From NCBI RefSeq assembly GCF_006265175.1, contig NZ_VDCQ01000063.1, positions 1-63,051 on the forward strand: a DNA stretch of 63,051 bases, written 5' to 3'. The notes beneath the pieces are model-generated. The model made no database searches. It saw only the letters and a list, made by a program, of their open reading frames with translations, and was not told the DNA's origin. Origin of the DNA: Paenibacillus hemerocallicola. Lineage in GTDB: Bacteria > Bacillota > Bacilli > Paenibacillales > NBRC-103111. Shown in pieces: positions 55,262 through 63,051 of the stretch (positions within the stretch are counted from its first letter, which is position 1; each line of letters begins with the position of its first letter). The position numbers were made by a program, and so were the translations under genes.

Positions 55262-55810
55262 ATGACTATTAAACGTTGGCTAATCCTTTTTGCTCTCATG
55301 GTGACGGTGTGCTCGGCTTTACTCGGGTGCAGCCAAGCCTCTCACCGAAATCAACCTGCTGCGACTGCGCCGCCTGCCGAGCCTGCAACGCATTTATCTT
55401 TTGAGGATCAGGCCGGGAAGAAAGTCGTCTTGTCCAAGAAGCCGGAGCGAATTGTCGTTTTGAACACCGAACTGCTGCATGTGTTCGAGCAAGTGGGAGG
55501 GGAGATGGTTGGCCGCGCCACTGCCCCCGGCGTCCCGGTACCCGAACTAGCGAAAGCGGCAGAAGAGGTCGGTTTGATCAGCAATGTGAATATGGAGAAA
55601 ATCTTTAGCCTGAAACCGGATTTAGTAGTCGGCCAGCCCGTTTTCCATACCAAATTGGCGCCTTCGTTCGAACAAGCGGGAATTCCGTTTGCCATCTTGA
55701 CGATAAAAACGATAGAGGATATGCAGAACAATGCGCTGTTGCTCGGCAAAATCGTAGATAAGGCGGATACCGCGGCTGATTTACGGCGCCGTCGATGTTC
55801 CGCTCCCTGA
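55262..55810 (+). pseudogene. N-terminal half of a siderophore/haem-type ABC solute-binding lipoprotein
   Basis: 182 residues. The lipobox is LLGC, and FEDQAGKKVVLSKKPERIVV followed by FSLKPDLVVGQPVFHTKLAP are typical of class III (FepB/BtuF) binding proteins. After DKADTAAD the frame leaves the family pattern (LRRRRCSAP) and stops. The C-terminal lobe of about 130 residues is missing, and the next permease fragment begins within the same 60 bases. A deletion joined the two genes. Confidence 0.82.
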
Positions 55811-56687
55811 AATTATCCGAATCGTCTTTGGAAATACAGATGCCGAGCATTACCCGATCATATGGAACATTCGGTTACCTCGGACGATTGTAGCCGCTTT
55901 AGCCGGTATCGGACTTTCCTTGTCCGGAGCATTGTTGCAAGGTATTATGAGGAATCCGATGGCGGACCCGCACATCATAGGGGTATCGTCGGGAGCCGGT
56001 TTGTTGGGAATTATGATGATTATCGTATTCCCATCCTTCGCGCATTTGCTTGTACCCGTTGCCTTCTTAGGCGCTATGGCCTCGGCTTTGCTCATTTATT
56101 TACTCGCCTGGGATCAAGGCGTATCGCCGATGCGCATTATTTTGTCCGGCGTTGCGGTTTCCGCCTTGTTGAATTCGGGAATTTCGGGTTTGTTTACGTT
56201 TTACAGCAATCGCGTGGAAGGCGCTGTCTCCTACATGGTAGGCAGTCTGGCCGCGAAGAGCTGGTCGCACGTCGACACGCTATTGCCGTATACGGTTATT
56301 GGAGCATTGCTGTCTTTCTGGGGGGCGCAACGGATGAATGTTCTGATGCTTGGCGAGGCAGAGTCCCTTTCGCTGGGTCTTCATGTAGAACGATACCGCT
56401 TTTTCTTCATTTCCGTTGGCGCTCTTCTTGCCGCAAGCTCCGTAAGCGTCGTCGGACTTCTAAGTTTCATAGGATTAATCGTACCTCATGCCGCAAGGCT
56501 TCTGGTAGGGAATGATTATCGGATATTGTTGCCTTGCACCGCGCTGCTCGGTGTCTTTGTATTGACTTTGTGCGATACGCTCGCCCGCATCGCTTTCTCA
56601 CCGGTCGAATTGCCCGTAGGAATCGTGACGGGGGTGATCGGGGCGCCTTTTTTTCTGTATTTGCTCAGGCGTAAGAGTCGGCTGTAA
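55758..56687 (+). pseudogene. FecCD-type iron ABC permease lacking its N-terminus
   Basis: The frame opens at 55758 inside the binding-protein fragment without a start codon and reads YGAVDVPLPEIIRIVFGNTD, then the conserved LPRTIVAALAGIGLSLSGAL and NPMADPHIIGVSSGAGL, followed by the remaining helices to FFLYLLRRKSRL. The first membrane helix and start are gone. A TTG at 55920 could start a 255-residue protein, but that would omit the LPR(T) segment as well. No ATPase gene follows. Together with the binding-protein half this is a deletion-fused relic. Confidence 0.8.
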
Positions 56688-56938
56688 TCTGCTTGTCAGG
56701 CATGAACTGCAAGTTTGAATCGGCAACACTATTCACGTGGCAAATTAGCTGTGAACCAAGGTCGAGCCGAGCGTCGGTTCGAAGGCGTGGAAACGGAACC
56801 GCTCGCTTCTTTTTGCCGTTTCACTGGCCATTATATTCCGTAGATAGTAGGCAGGACTTGAAATCACCGGTGCGAATTGATAAGATTTTGGAGAAGTCCA
56901 AAAATCCATCTTCAATCAGGCGGGGAGCAGGTACAGCG

Positions 56939-58327
56939 ATGAATTCAAAGCCGAGCCGAAGCACATTCAGAGACCGTATGGACGAAATGATCCGCACGCT
57001 GCGCCGCGATATCGAGTCGGGCGTTTACGTGCCAGGTTCGTTTTTGCCTTCGGAGGATAGGCTTGCCGAGCAGTTCGATGTGAGCTACAAATCGGTGGCA
57101 AAGGGGCTTGACCAACTGGCGGCCGAAGGCTTGCTGGTCAAAATACGCCGGGTAGGCAGCAAGGTCGTCAAGAAGGAAACGGTTCATTTCGGGTTTCACG
57201 ATACAATGTACCGGGATGTCGACTTGGCCGCACTGCTTGCCTTGTTTCACCGGGAGCATCCGCATATTGAGATCCGTCCGATTTCCATCTCGCAAAACTA
57301 TTCGTCGGATACGATCGACGATCTGATGACATCCGGCCGCTTCGACGTGATGATGACCAATCATATTTACTATCAGCATGCCCGGGAGCACCGTCGGCTG
57401 GACGTATTGGAGCCGATGCGGCTCGCGGACGACACGTATCCGTTTCTGCGCGACGAACTGCTTGTCGACGGCATCAGCTATGCCCGGCCTTTGGTGTTTT
57501 CGCCGGTCATTCTCGCCTATAATCGGAAACATTTCCACGCTGCCGGGCTTCCCGAGCCGGACAGCGGCTGGACATGGGAACGGCTGCTGGAGGCGGCTGC
57601 GCAGTTGTCGCAGCCAAGCGGAAGATACGGATTCGCCGCCAGTTTTTTGTCCGGCAACAATCGTTGGCCGGCGATCTGGATGCAGCGCGCTTCCGCTCCG
57701 CTGCGCTCCTCCGCGGGCCAACGGCGTCCGGAGGCAGAGGAACTTGCTGCCTCGTTGACGTATTGCCGCGACTTGATGAAGGCGGACGGAGTCGTTCCGG
57801 GCTTTCTGGAAGTCTCGGCGATGCAGTCGCTGTTTGCCGAAGGTAAGCTCTCGATGCTGATGACAACCTATTTTTTGCTGAACGGCTTCAACGATAAGGC
57901 GGTCCCATACGATATAGCGCCATTGCCGTATATATCGGAACCACGGACTATGCTGCTGTGGATCGGTCTGTCCATCCACCGCAAGACGACGGTGCCGGAT
58001 TCGGCCCGCGAGTTTGTGGAATTTATGACCTCTCCCGAGGCACAGGCCATCATTCGCCGCAACACGCTCAGCATTCCGGCCTCCGCAGCCGCGGCCGGCG
58101 CGTCGGAGCCCGTGGTTCACAAGCCGGACCGTTACAATTTGTACCGGGAGATCATTCCGTCCTACCGGAGCCATTGGCAGTACGGGCTGCGCTATGAGAC
58201 GGTCGAAGCGGTACGCGAATTGTTGCTGCTGCTGTATTCCGGTGTGATCGGAGAAGATGAGCTGCGCGTCCGGCTGGCGGAACTGCTGGACAAGCAGGAT
58301 GCGGAGCGAACGGTTTCCGGCAACTAA
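56939..58327 (+). CDS. GntR-type regulator fused to a solute-binding-protein fold
   Basis: 462 residues from the ATG at 56939 behind GGGGAG. Residues 1-80 are a GntR winged helix: IRTLRRDIESGVYVPGSFLP and SYKSVAKGLDQLAAEGLLVK. From about 85 the protein is like a family 1 sugar-binding protein without a signal peptide: RFDVMMTNHIYYQHAREHRR, SPVILAYNRKHFHAAGLPEP, GWTWERLLEAAAQLSQPSGR and AREFVEFMTSPEAQAIIRRN. In Paenibacillaceae such intracellular fusions are thought to sense a sugar directly. It lies upstream of the hydroxyacid dehydrogenase and solute-binding genes that it may regulate. Confidence 0.85.
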   Translation: MNSKPSRSTFRDRMDEMIRTLRRDIESGVYVPGSFLPSEDRLAEQFDVSYKSVAKGLDQLAAEGLLVKIRRVGSKVVKKETVHFGFHDTMYRDVDLAALLALFHREHPHIEIRPISISQNYSSDTIDDLMTSGRFDVMMTNHIYYQHAREHRRLDVLEPMRLADDTYPFLRDELLVDGISYARPLVFSPVILAYNRKHFHAAGLPEPDSGWTWERLLEAAAQLSQPSGRYGFAASFLSGNNRWPAIWMQRASAPLRSSAGQRRPEAEELAASLTYCRDLMKADGVVPGFLEVSAMQSLFAEGKLSMLMTTYFLLNGFNDKAVPYDIAPLPYISEPRTMLLWIGLSIHRKTTVPDSAREFVEFMTSPEAQAIIRRNTLSIPASAAAAGASEPVVHKPDRYNLYREIIPSYRSHWQYGLRYETVEAVRELLLLLYSGVIGEDELRVRLAELLDKQDAERTVSGN

Positions 58328-58400
58328 GGCCCGTTTATTGGATGCGCATCCAAAGGCTGTTTTCGAAGGGGAGCGGCGTTCAGGCCAGCCCAACGGCAAT

Positions 58401-58450
58401 AAAGACGTTTCCAAAACCACGATGGAAGTGGGGCCGGAACGTCTTTTTTT
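58401..58450 (+). terminator. Rho-independent terminator of the GntR-SBP gene
   Basis: AAAGACGTTTCC/GGAACGTCTTT (one bulged T) with inner CCAC/GTGG, followed by a run of T residues. The second 205-bp repeat starts two bases after it. Confidence 0.85.
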
Positions 58451-58452
58451 AT

Positions 58453-58657
58453 TATATAAGATGAACTTAAGAATCAGCTAAGATAGCCTAATGCAATGGA
58501 AGAAGGGAATTGCCCTGTGAGCGAGTTTGGGCTCCCGAGTTTCAACCTTTGCCGTAAGCTATTCATTCAAAGAAACTCAAATCAACCTGTCTGAAGCTGC
58601 AAGGCAATTCTTTCCGGAATGGAATGAACGTTAAAACCTTTAGTTTCAACTTATATA
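58453..58657. mobile_element. 205-bp repeat element, copy 2 (MITE-like)
   Basis: Same length, orientation and end sequences as 44399-44603; the copies match at most positions by eye, with scattered single-base differences. The ends are TATATAAGATGAAC and, on the other strand, TATATAAGTTGAAA. It abuts the terminator at 58401. Confidence 0.75.
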
Positions 58658-58716
58658 GCATGCCTGTCAGAGTGGGGAACGATGAGCGACGGAATTGTGC
58701 GCTTGAATTCCAATGG

Positions 58717-58744
58717 TTGACATTGCAACAGAAACGCATATAAT
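58717..58744 (+). promoter_or_regulatory. Sigma-A-type promoter for the hydroxyacid dehydrogenase gene
   Basis: TTGACA (58717-58722), a 16-base spacer, TATAAT (58739-58744). This is the best-matching promoter seen in the window. It lies 103 bases before the TTG start. Confidence 0.85.
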
Positions 58745-58746
58745 TT

Positions 58747-58824
58747 GTTATGTAGATAGTATGTAGAACGAGTTGGAGAATTTATTATGGCCCAATTTTA
58801 GTTTCTGCATATTTTCTACATAAC
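58747..58824. promoter_or_regulatory. Repeated ATGTAGA boxes, candidate operator of the GntR-SBP regulator
   Basis: ATGTAGA occurs at 58750-58756 and 58761-58767, 11 bases apart, and in inverted form at 58815-58821. The first and last are part of a perfect 10-base inverted repeat, GTTATGTAGA (58747-58756) and TCTACATAAC (58815-58824). They lie just behind the -10 box, so binding would block transcription. Confidence 0.55.
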
Positions 58825-58846
58825 AAAAGAATGGAGGACGGGAAGC

Positions 58847-59833
58847 TTGAAATGGACGATCGCTCTCTGCTATCCGCCCAACCTGCAACGACCGATTTTG
58901 CATGAATGGCATCTGGAACGTCTGGCGGACTTGGGGAGGGTGCTTCACACGGAATGGTCGGACCCGGAACAAGCGCGCCGCGCGCTTTATGAGGCCGATG
59001 CCGCCATTACTTCGTGGGGAACGCCGAGGCTGGACGAGGAGTGGCTATGCCATTGCCCGCGCCTGAAGGTTGTTGCGCATGCGGCCGGTACGGTCAAAGG
59101 ACTTGTGTCCGCAGCGCTGTGGGAGCGCGGCATCCGCGTATCGAGCGCCAACGGACCGCTGGGGGAGGGGGTTGCCGAGACGGCACTCGGAATGACGATC
59201 GCCTCGCTGAAAAATATGTGGCGCATCGACCGGGCAGCACGTGCCGGGGGATGGACGGAGGAAAGAAGATTGGCGCGTGAATTGTATCAGATTACAGTCG
59301 GCGTGATCGGAGCCGGCAAAGCGGGCACGCACTACATGAAGCTGCTGCGCCCCTTTCGGGTCAAAGTGCTGGTGTACGATCCGTTCGTCAGCCGGCAACG
59401 GCTGGCCGAGCTTGGAGCGACCCGGACGGAACTGGACGAATTGATCCGCCAATCCGATGTCGTTTCGATTCACGCTCCGCTTCTGCCTTCGACCCGCAAT
59501 ATGCTGGATCGCGGCCGGCTCATGGCAATGAAGGACGACGCGATCATCATCAACACGGCCAGGGCGCCGATTATCGACGAGGAGGCGCTGATCGAGCAGC
59601 TGTCGCTCGGACGACTGTTCGCCTGTCTGGACGTCACATCGTCGGAGCCGCTGGCGGCCGATCATCCGCTGCGCTCGCTGCCGAATTGTGCGTTAACCTG
59701 CCATATCGCGGGAGCGGTATCCAACGGCGGCTACCGGCTGGGACAATTTGCGGTCGAAGAGCTTGAGCGCTTTAAGCGGGGGATGAAGATGGAGGGCGAA
59801 GTGGAACGCGAGCAGATGGAGATTTTGGCGTAA
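58847..59833 (+). CDS. D-2-hydroxyacid dehydrogenase family protein
   Basis: 328 residues from a TTG nine bases after GGAGG. The Rossmann turn is VGVIGAGKAGTHYMKLLRPF (GxGxxG), NTARAPIIDEEALIEQL carries the catalytic Arg region, DVTSSEPL the Glu, and NCALTCHIAGAVSNGG the catalytic His. The family reduces 2-keto acids or oxidises D-2-hydroxyacids with NAD(P). It is the first gene behind the promoter at 58717 and lies 86 bases before the solute-binding gene. A role in uronic- or aldonic-acid catabolism fits the neighbourhood but is not shown. Confidence 0.9.
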   Translation: MKWTIALCYPPNLQRPILHEWHLERLADLGRVLHTEWSDPEQARRALYEADAAITSWGTPRLDEEWLCHCPRLKVVAHAAGTVKGLVSAALWERGIRVSSANGPLGEGVAETALGMTIASLKNMWRIDRAARAGGWTEERRLARELYQITVGVIGAGKAGTHYMKLLRPFRVKVLVYDPFVSRQRLAELGATRTELDELIRQSDVVSIHAPLLPSTRNMLDRGRLMAMKDDAIIINTARAPIIDEEALIEQLSLGRLFACLDVTSSEPLAADHPLRSLPNCALTCHIAGAVSNGGYRLGQFAVEELERFKRGMKMEGEVEREQMEILA

Positions 59834-59879
59834 GGACGGGCCGGCCTGTAAAGATGCCGTTCCCGCTGATCGGCAATTA

Positions 59880-59894
59880 AAGAAAGCGATTGCA
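59880..59894 (+). promoter_or_regulatory. cre-like site (CcpA) before the solute-binding gene
   Basis: AAGAAAGCGATTGCA matches the Bacillus cre consensus WTGNAANCGNWNNCW except for the second base. It lies 25 bases before the ATG, a position at which CcpA would repress. Confidence 0.5.
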
Positions 59895-59919
59895 AATAAA
59901 AGGGGAGGTAGATTCGACA

Positions 59920-61254
59920 ATGAAGACACTGACAGCGAAAACCGCATGGCTGCCGGCGGTGCTGGCGAGCGCGCTTGCCCTGACCGCTTGCGGAACCGGC
60001 GGAACGGAGCCGCAGCAGGCTAAAGGAGACAATGGAGCGGCCGCTCCGAGTGCGCCGAAGCCGGTCGATCTGTTTATTTACACCGATGTGACCGACGAAG
60101 TGTTCCAGGCGACTTGGGGCGAGCGCATCCGTCGGCAATTTCCTCATGTGACCGTCAAGCATCAGCAGGGCGTTAAAGGCTCGCGGATTGAAGATCTGGT
60201 AGCCGCGGGGACGATCCCCGATGTGATGCGGACGCAGACGACAACGATTCGCGACGAATATTTGGGTCTCGGGCTTTCCTACGATATGCGCGAGCTGGTG
60301 CAGAAGCACAAGCTGGACTTAAACCGGTTCAATCCCGTCTATATGCAGCGCATCATCAACGAAACCGGGGCTTCCGGAGGTGAAATCTACGGGTTGCCGA
60401 TCAATTCCCCCAGTCCGCTCGTCCTGTTTTACAACAAGGATCTGTTCGACAAATTCGGCGTCGCGTATCCGAAGGACGGCATGTCGTGGGACGCTTTGGT
60501 TCCGCTGGTCCAGCAGTTGTCCCGCACCGAAGGCGGCGTCCCGTATCGCGGGCTAACGACCAACTATATGTCCGTGCTGCGGGACAATGCGTGGTCCCAT
60601 CCGATTGTTAACCCGAATGCCGACGAGATGGCCGATGCGGCCAAGTGGCAAATTTTGTTCAACAATCTGAAGCGGTTTTACGAGATTCCCAATAATCCGA
60701 TGGCGGCCTCGCTTACCGTCGAGCTGCAACTGTTCTACAAGGAACGGACGGCCGCGATGTATGTCGGACAAATTAACCAGTTCAACTCGTTCCCGGCCGA
60801 TCTGAGCTGGGATATGGTCAGCTTGCCGCAGCTGAAGGAAGCGCCGAACAGGCTGTCCCAGCTGACGCCTCCGTACTGGTCGATTACCCGGCAAAGCAAG
60901 CATAAAGATGAAGCGTTCGCCGTCATACTGGATTTGCTGTCCGAGGACGTGCAGCTCGCGCAGGCCAAAGAAGGCAAAATTCCGACCCTTGCGGACAAAA
61001 AGCTGGAGCAGGCATTCGGTCAGGAGACGCCGGCGCTGAAAGGGAAAAACACAAAAGCGGTCTTTTTCCATCCGTTCGCCGATCCGACACCGCTCCGGAA
61101 AGCCGAGCTGCCGGCCGTGCCGCTTGGCAAGCAACAAACGATCCTTAGCGGCGCTTTCGAGAAAGTAGTGAAGCAGGGGACCGATGTCAATACCGCGCTG
61201 CGGGAGGCGCAAGAGCAGCTCAAGAAAGAGCTGGACACCGCAAAGGCCAAGTAG
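59920..61254 (+). CDS. Extracellular solute-binding lipoprotein, ABC sugar-type (family 1)
   Basis: 444 residues from the ATG at 59920 behind GGGGAGG. The lipobox is LALTAC. The body has AAGTIPDVMRTQTTTIRDEY, SPSPLVLFYNKDLFDKFGVA-type and TPPYWSITRQSKHKDEAFAV segments and ends in a helical DVNTALREAQEQLKKELDTA. It is a paralogue of the 9705 protein (shared NKDLFDKFGVxYPKDGxxWD). No permease genes adjoin it in the window. With the downstream CBM9-like/heparinase gene, a uronic-acid-containing oligosaccharide is a plausible ligand. Confidence 0.92.
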   Translation: MKTLTAKTAWLPAVLASALALTACGTGGTEPQQAKGDNGAAAPSAPKPVDLFIYTDVTDEVFQATWGERIRRQFPHVTVKHQQGVKGSRIEDLVAAGTIPDVMRTQTTTIRDEYLGLGLSYDMRELVQKHKLDLNRFNPVYMQRIINETGASGGEIYGLPINSPSPLVLFYNKDLFDKFGVAYPKDGMSWDALVPLVQQLSRTEGGVPYRGLTTNYMSVLRDNAWSHPIVNPNADEMADAAKWQILFNNLKRFYEIPNNPMAASLTVELQLFYKERTAAMYVGQINQFNSFPADLSWDMVSLPQLKEAPNRLSQLTPPYWSITRQSKHKDEAFAVILDLLSEDVQLAQAKEGKIPTLADKKLEQAFGQETPALKGKNTKAVFFHPFADPTPLRKAELPAVPLGKQQTILSGAFEKVVKQGTDVNTALREAQEQLKKELDTAKAK

Positions 61255-61311
61255 GGCCGGCTGCGCAGGATGCATGAAGCGCATCGGACAGGAGAGGCGG
61301 TTGCGGCGCGA

Positions 61312-63051
61312 ATGTTGAAAAGACGATTCCGTATAGCGGCGGGAGTCCTCATGACCGTTGTCCTGCTGGTCCTGTGGGCGGCGTTACGCGATGGGAAGGG
61401 AGAACGGCCGATGGGAATTGAGGTAGCGGCATTGCCGGATAAATGGGCGATCGCGATGCGGGCGGAAGGAGCTGTGCGGATCGACGGCTTGCCGGACGAG
61501 GCCGTTTGGCACGGGTCGCAGCGTCTGGAAGGGTTCTCGACGGCATATTTCAATGAGCCGGCGGAGCAGCAGACGACGATGAATCTGGCCTACGACGATA
61601 CGCATCTGTATATAGCCTTGGACGGCCGGTATGAAAGCGGATACATTCAGGTGGATGCGCCGCAGGCAGAGCGGGTTTTCGTACTGCTGAGCCGCGACGA
61701 CGACATGATGAAGTTTTATAGCGTTCCTGTGACGATTACACCGGGGCCGCATCCGATCCGGATTCGGTACAACAATTTCACGGCCGCCGATGTGCGGGAA
61801 ACGCTGCAAGAGACTGTGGACTTGGCGCAAGGCGGGCAAACACAGCAGGCGGTACACAAGCGGAGCGACGGCTGGAGCGCCGAGGTCGGCATCCCGCTGT
61901 CCGCGCTCGGGGTCGATGGGATCGAATCGGGAGAGCGTTGGCATGTGAATGCGATCCGCTATTTTGGCATCGCCTCCAAGCGACCGCTCAGCTCCTGGGC
62001 GCCGGTGCGGCGGACGACGGTGATCGACGGCGACGGTTCCGGCCCGAACCGCGGATATACGCTGAGCGTGTACACGGCCAATGAAGGGCGGTTCGGCAGC
62101 CTGTATTTCGAAGGGAGACCGAATTCGGCGGTCAGCGGCAAGCCGGTCGTCGCTTGGCCGCTTTCGGCCCCGGCACGTTTGCTGTACGACAGCTTTACGG
62201 AGAAGCGGCTCGTGCTGGCCGGAAGCGATCTTGCCGCTGCTCCAAGCTCGATCCGCATCGACTGGCTGTCTCCGCATGGGGAAGAGACGAGCCTCGTTCC
62301 ATCCGGAATCGAATCGGAAGGCGGCAGCCGGGTCATCGCCTTCGCCCACCCCGAGCCGGTGCAAAATGGCTTGTACCGGCTGCGGTTGACGGTGGAGGAA
62401 GCGAACAATCCGCAGGCCAAAGAGCTGGAGCTGGCCTTCGACCGAACGAATCTGATCGATGCGGGCGAAGCGAACGCCTCACCCCGGACCGAGCCTACGC
62501 AGACCGGAGCGGGAACGCGGATCGAAACGGAAATCGTCGCCTTCGCCCCGCCGTCGCCTTCCGTGGCCAGACTATTGACGCTGGTGCCGGAAAAGGTGGG
62601 AATGTATTTCGCGGGGGTGCCGCACGCGCCGGAGCTGTCGGAGCGGGCGATCAACTACAGCTGGTCGGTGGCCGATCCGTTGATCATGACTTCGACAGAC
62701 AGCGGAAAGGTCGTTTATCCGAATTCGCAGTACCCGGAAAATAAAAAGCTGACGGTAACCAATCGTCTCGGTCAAACGGTGGACTACCCGTACTATGAGG
62801 ATGCGAACGGTACGCGCTACTTCTTGTCCGCGCATCTGTGGTACTTGCAGCGTCAGTACTTGCTGACGCGGACGCGGGAGCTGGCGCTGACCGATCCGCT
62901 CGGGGCGGCGCGTCTGCTGCACCGGTTCGCCGAGGTGTTCCCCGGCTGGGTGCCGATGAACGATTACGACAAAGGGGTCCAGTACCCGATCGAGCCGTCG
63001 GGCGGCCCGCCGTACCCGTACTACGGCGGCTTGTGGGCCCGCTGGTCGCAG
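61312..63051 (+). CDS. CBM9-like domain plus heparinase II/III-like protein, C-terminus cut by window edge
   Basis: The frame is open to the right edge, 580 residues. An alternative in-frame ATG is at 61270; neither has an ideal ribosome binding site. A membrane anchor or signal helix (FRIAAGVLMTVVLLVLWAAL) is followed by a CBM9-like module (about 45-240: VRIDGLPDEAVWHGSQRLEG, LAYDDTHLYIALDGRY and GWSAEVGIPLSALGV). After a beta-rich linker comes the start of a likely alpha/alpha toroid, with AHLWYLQRQYLLTRTRELAL and the acidic/aromatic GLWARW region at the edge. Together these suggest a surface protein acting on polysaccharide. The catalytic part lies outside the window. Confidence 0.75.
   Translation, partial: MLKRRFRIAAGVLMTVVLLVLWAALRDGKGERPMGIEVAALPDKWAIAMRAEGAVRIDGLPDEAVWHGSQRLEGFSTAYFNEPAEQQTTMNLAYDDTHLYIALDGRYESGYIQVDAPQAERVFVLLSRDDDMMKFYSVPVTITPGPHPIRIRYNNFTAADVRETLQETVDLAQGGQTQQAVHKRSDGWSAEVGIPLSALGVDGIESGERWHVNAIRYFGIASKRPLSSWAPVRRTTVIDGDGSGPNRGYTLSVYTANEGRFGSLYFEGRPNSAVSGKPVVAWPLSAPARLLYDSFTEKRLVLAGSDLAAAPSSIRIDWLSPHGEETSLVPSGIESEGGSRVIAFAHPEPVQNGLYRLRLTVEEANNPQAKELELAFDRTNLIDAGEANASPRTEPTQTGAGTRIETEIVAFAPPSPSVARLLTLVPEKVGMYFAGVPHAPELSERAINYSWSVADPLIMTSTDSGKVVYPNSQYPENKKLTVTNRLGQTVDYPYYEDANGTRYFLSAHLWYLQRQYLLTRTRELALTDPLGAARLLHRFAEVFPGWVPMNDYDKGVQYPIEPSGGPPYPYYGGLWARWSQ

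Overview
The window looks like a Bacillota chromosome of the Paenibacillus/Cohnella type. This is inferred from a moderately high GC content, strong GGAGG-type ribosome binding sites with frequent TTG/GTG starts, lipobox-bearing solute-binding proteins without adjacent outer-membrane genes, AraC regulators beside sugar genes, DUF4838 and heparinase-fold proteins, and BlaI/M56, DesK-like, MarR and PadR regulators. No rRNA, tRNA or CRISPR array was seen. Two genes run off the ends: an FAD-dependent oxidoreductase on the left and a CBM9-like/heparinase-fold protein on the right.

Layout. (1) 1-5.2 kb: the FAD oxidoreductase, then a BlaI-type repressor and a short M56 metalloprotease (overlapping ATGA) followed by an lgt homologue. 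Near-identical perfect or near-perfect dyads precede both units, so lgt is probably in the BlaI regulon. A decayed methyltransferase follows. (2) 5.2-17.5 kb: a carbohydrate-type island with two AraC regulators, a DegT aminotransferase, an amidohydrolase, a solute-binding lipoprotein, two tandem DUF4838 paralogues (one without and one with a signal peptide) and a Gfo/Idh/MocA dehydrogenase. (3) 17.5-26.5 kb: marR - RND pump - adaptor lipoprotein - large secreted protein, with a double palindrome upstream, then a DesK/DesR-like two-component system. (4) 26.6-30.3 kb: AT-richer accessory DNA with a broken DUF6886 gene, a P-loop kinase, a double GNAT protein, a copper-amine-oxidase-N-domain protein and an 830-base decayed stretch. 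(5) 30.3-41.2 kb: a 1168-residue secreted heparinase-fold protein, an AraC gene reduced to its two ends, a padR-MFS operon with a doubled operator, an iron-type alcohol dehydrogenase, a Gfo/Idh/MocA protein, several gene fragments, a DUF2269 membrane protein and an SDR with His in place of the catalytic Tyr. (6) 41.6-46 kb: a LuxR-type AAA regulator, a YdeI-like protein, a 205-bp repeat element and a glycosyltransferase broken at a three-copy ATTAC repeat. (7) 46-56.7 kb: metal-related genes. A five-gene nickel/peptide-type ABC transporter sits behind a promoter overlapped by a Zur-like box; a DUF4198 protein, a CopC-CopD fusion with a His-rich linker, and a deletion-fused remnant of a siderophore/haem-type ABC operon follow. 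(8) 56.9-63 kb: a GntR repressor fused to a solute-binding-protein fold, a second copy of the 205-bp repeat, a well-formed promoter with repeated ATGTAGA boxes, a D-2-hydroxyacid dehydrogenase, a solute-binding lipoprotein behind a cre-like site, and the partial CBM9-like/heparinase gene.

How it fits together. Regions 2, 5 and 8 look like oligosaccharide/uronate scavenging loci: binding proteins without their own permeases in the window, lyase-fold enzymes and oxidoreductases. Region 7 looks like metal acquisition and handling. Decay is frequent: at least eight genes are truncated, frameshifted or fused by deletion. The most unusual items are the two equal-length 205-bp repeats with nested inverted repeats, the dyad-linked BlaI/M56/Lgt set, the cytoplasmic/exported DUF4838 pair, and the solute-binding-protein-type transcription factor with candidate operators nearby.
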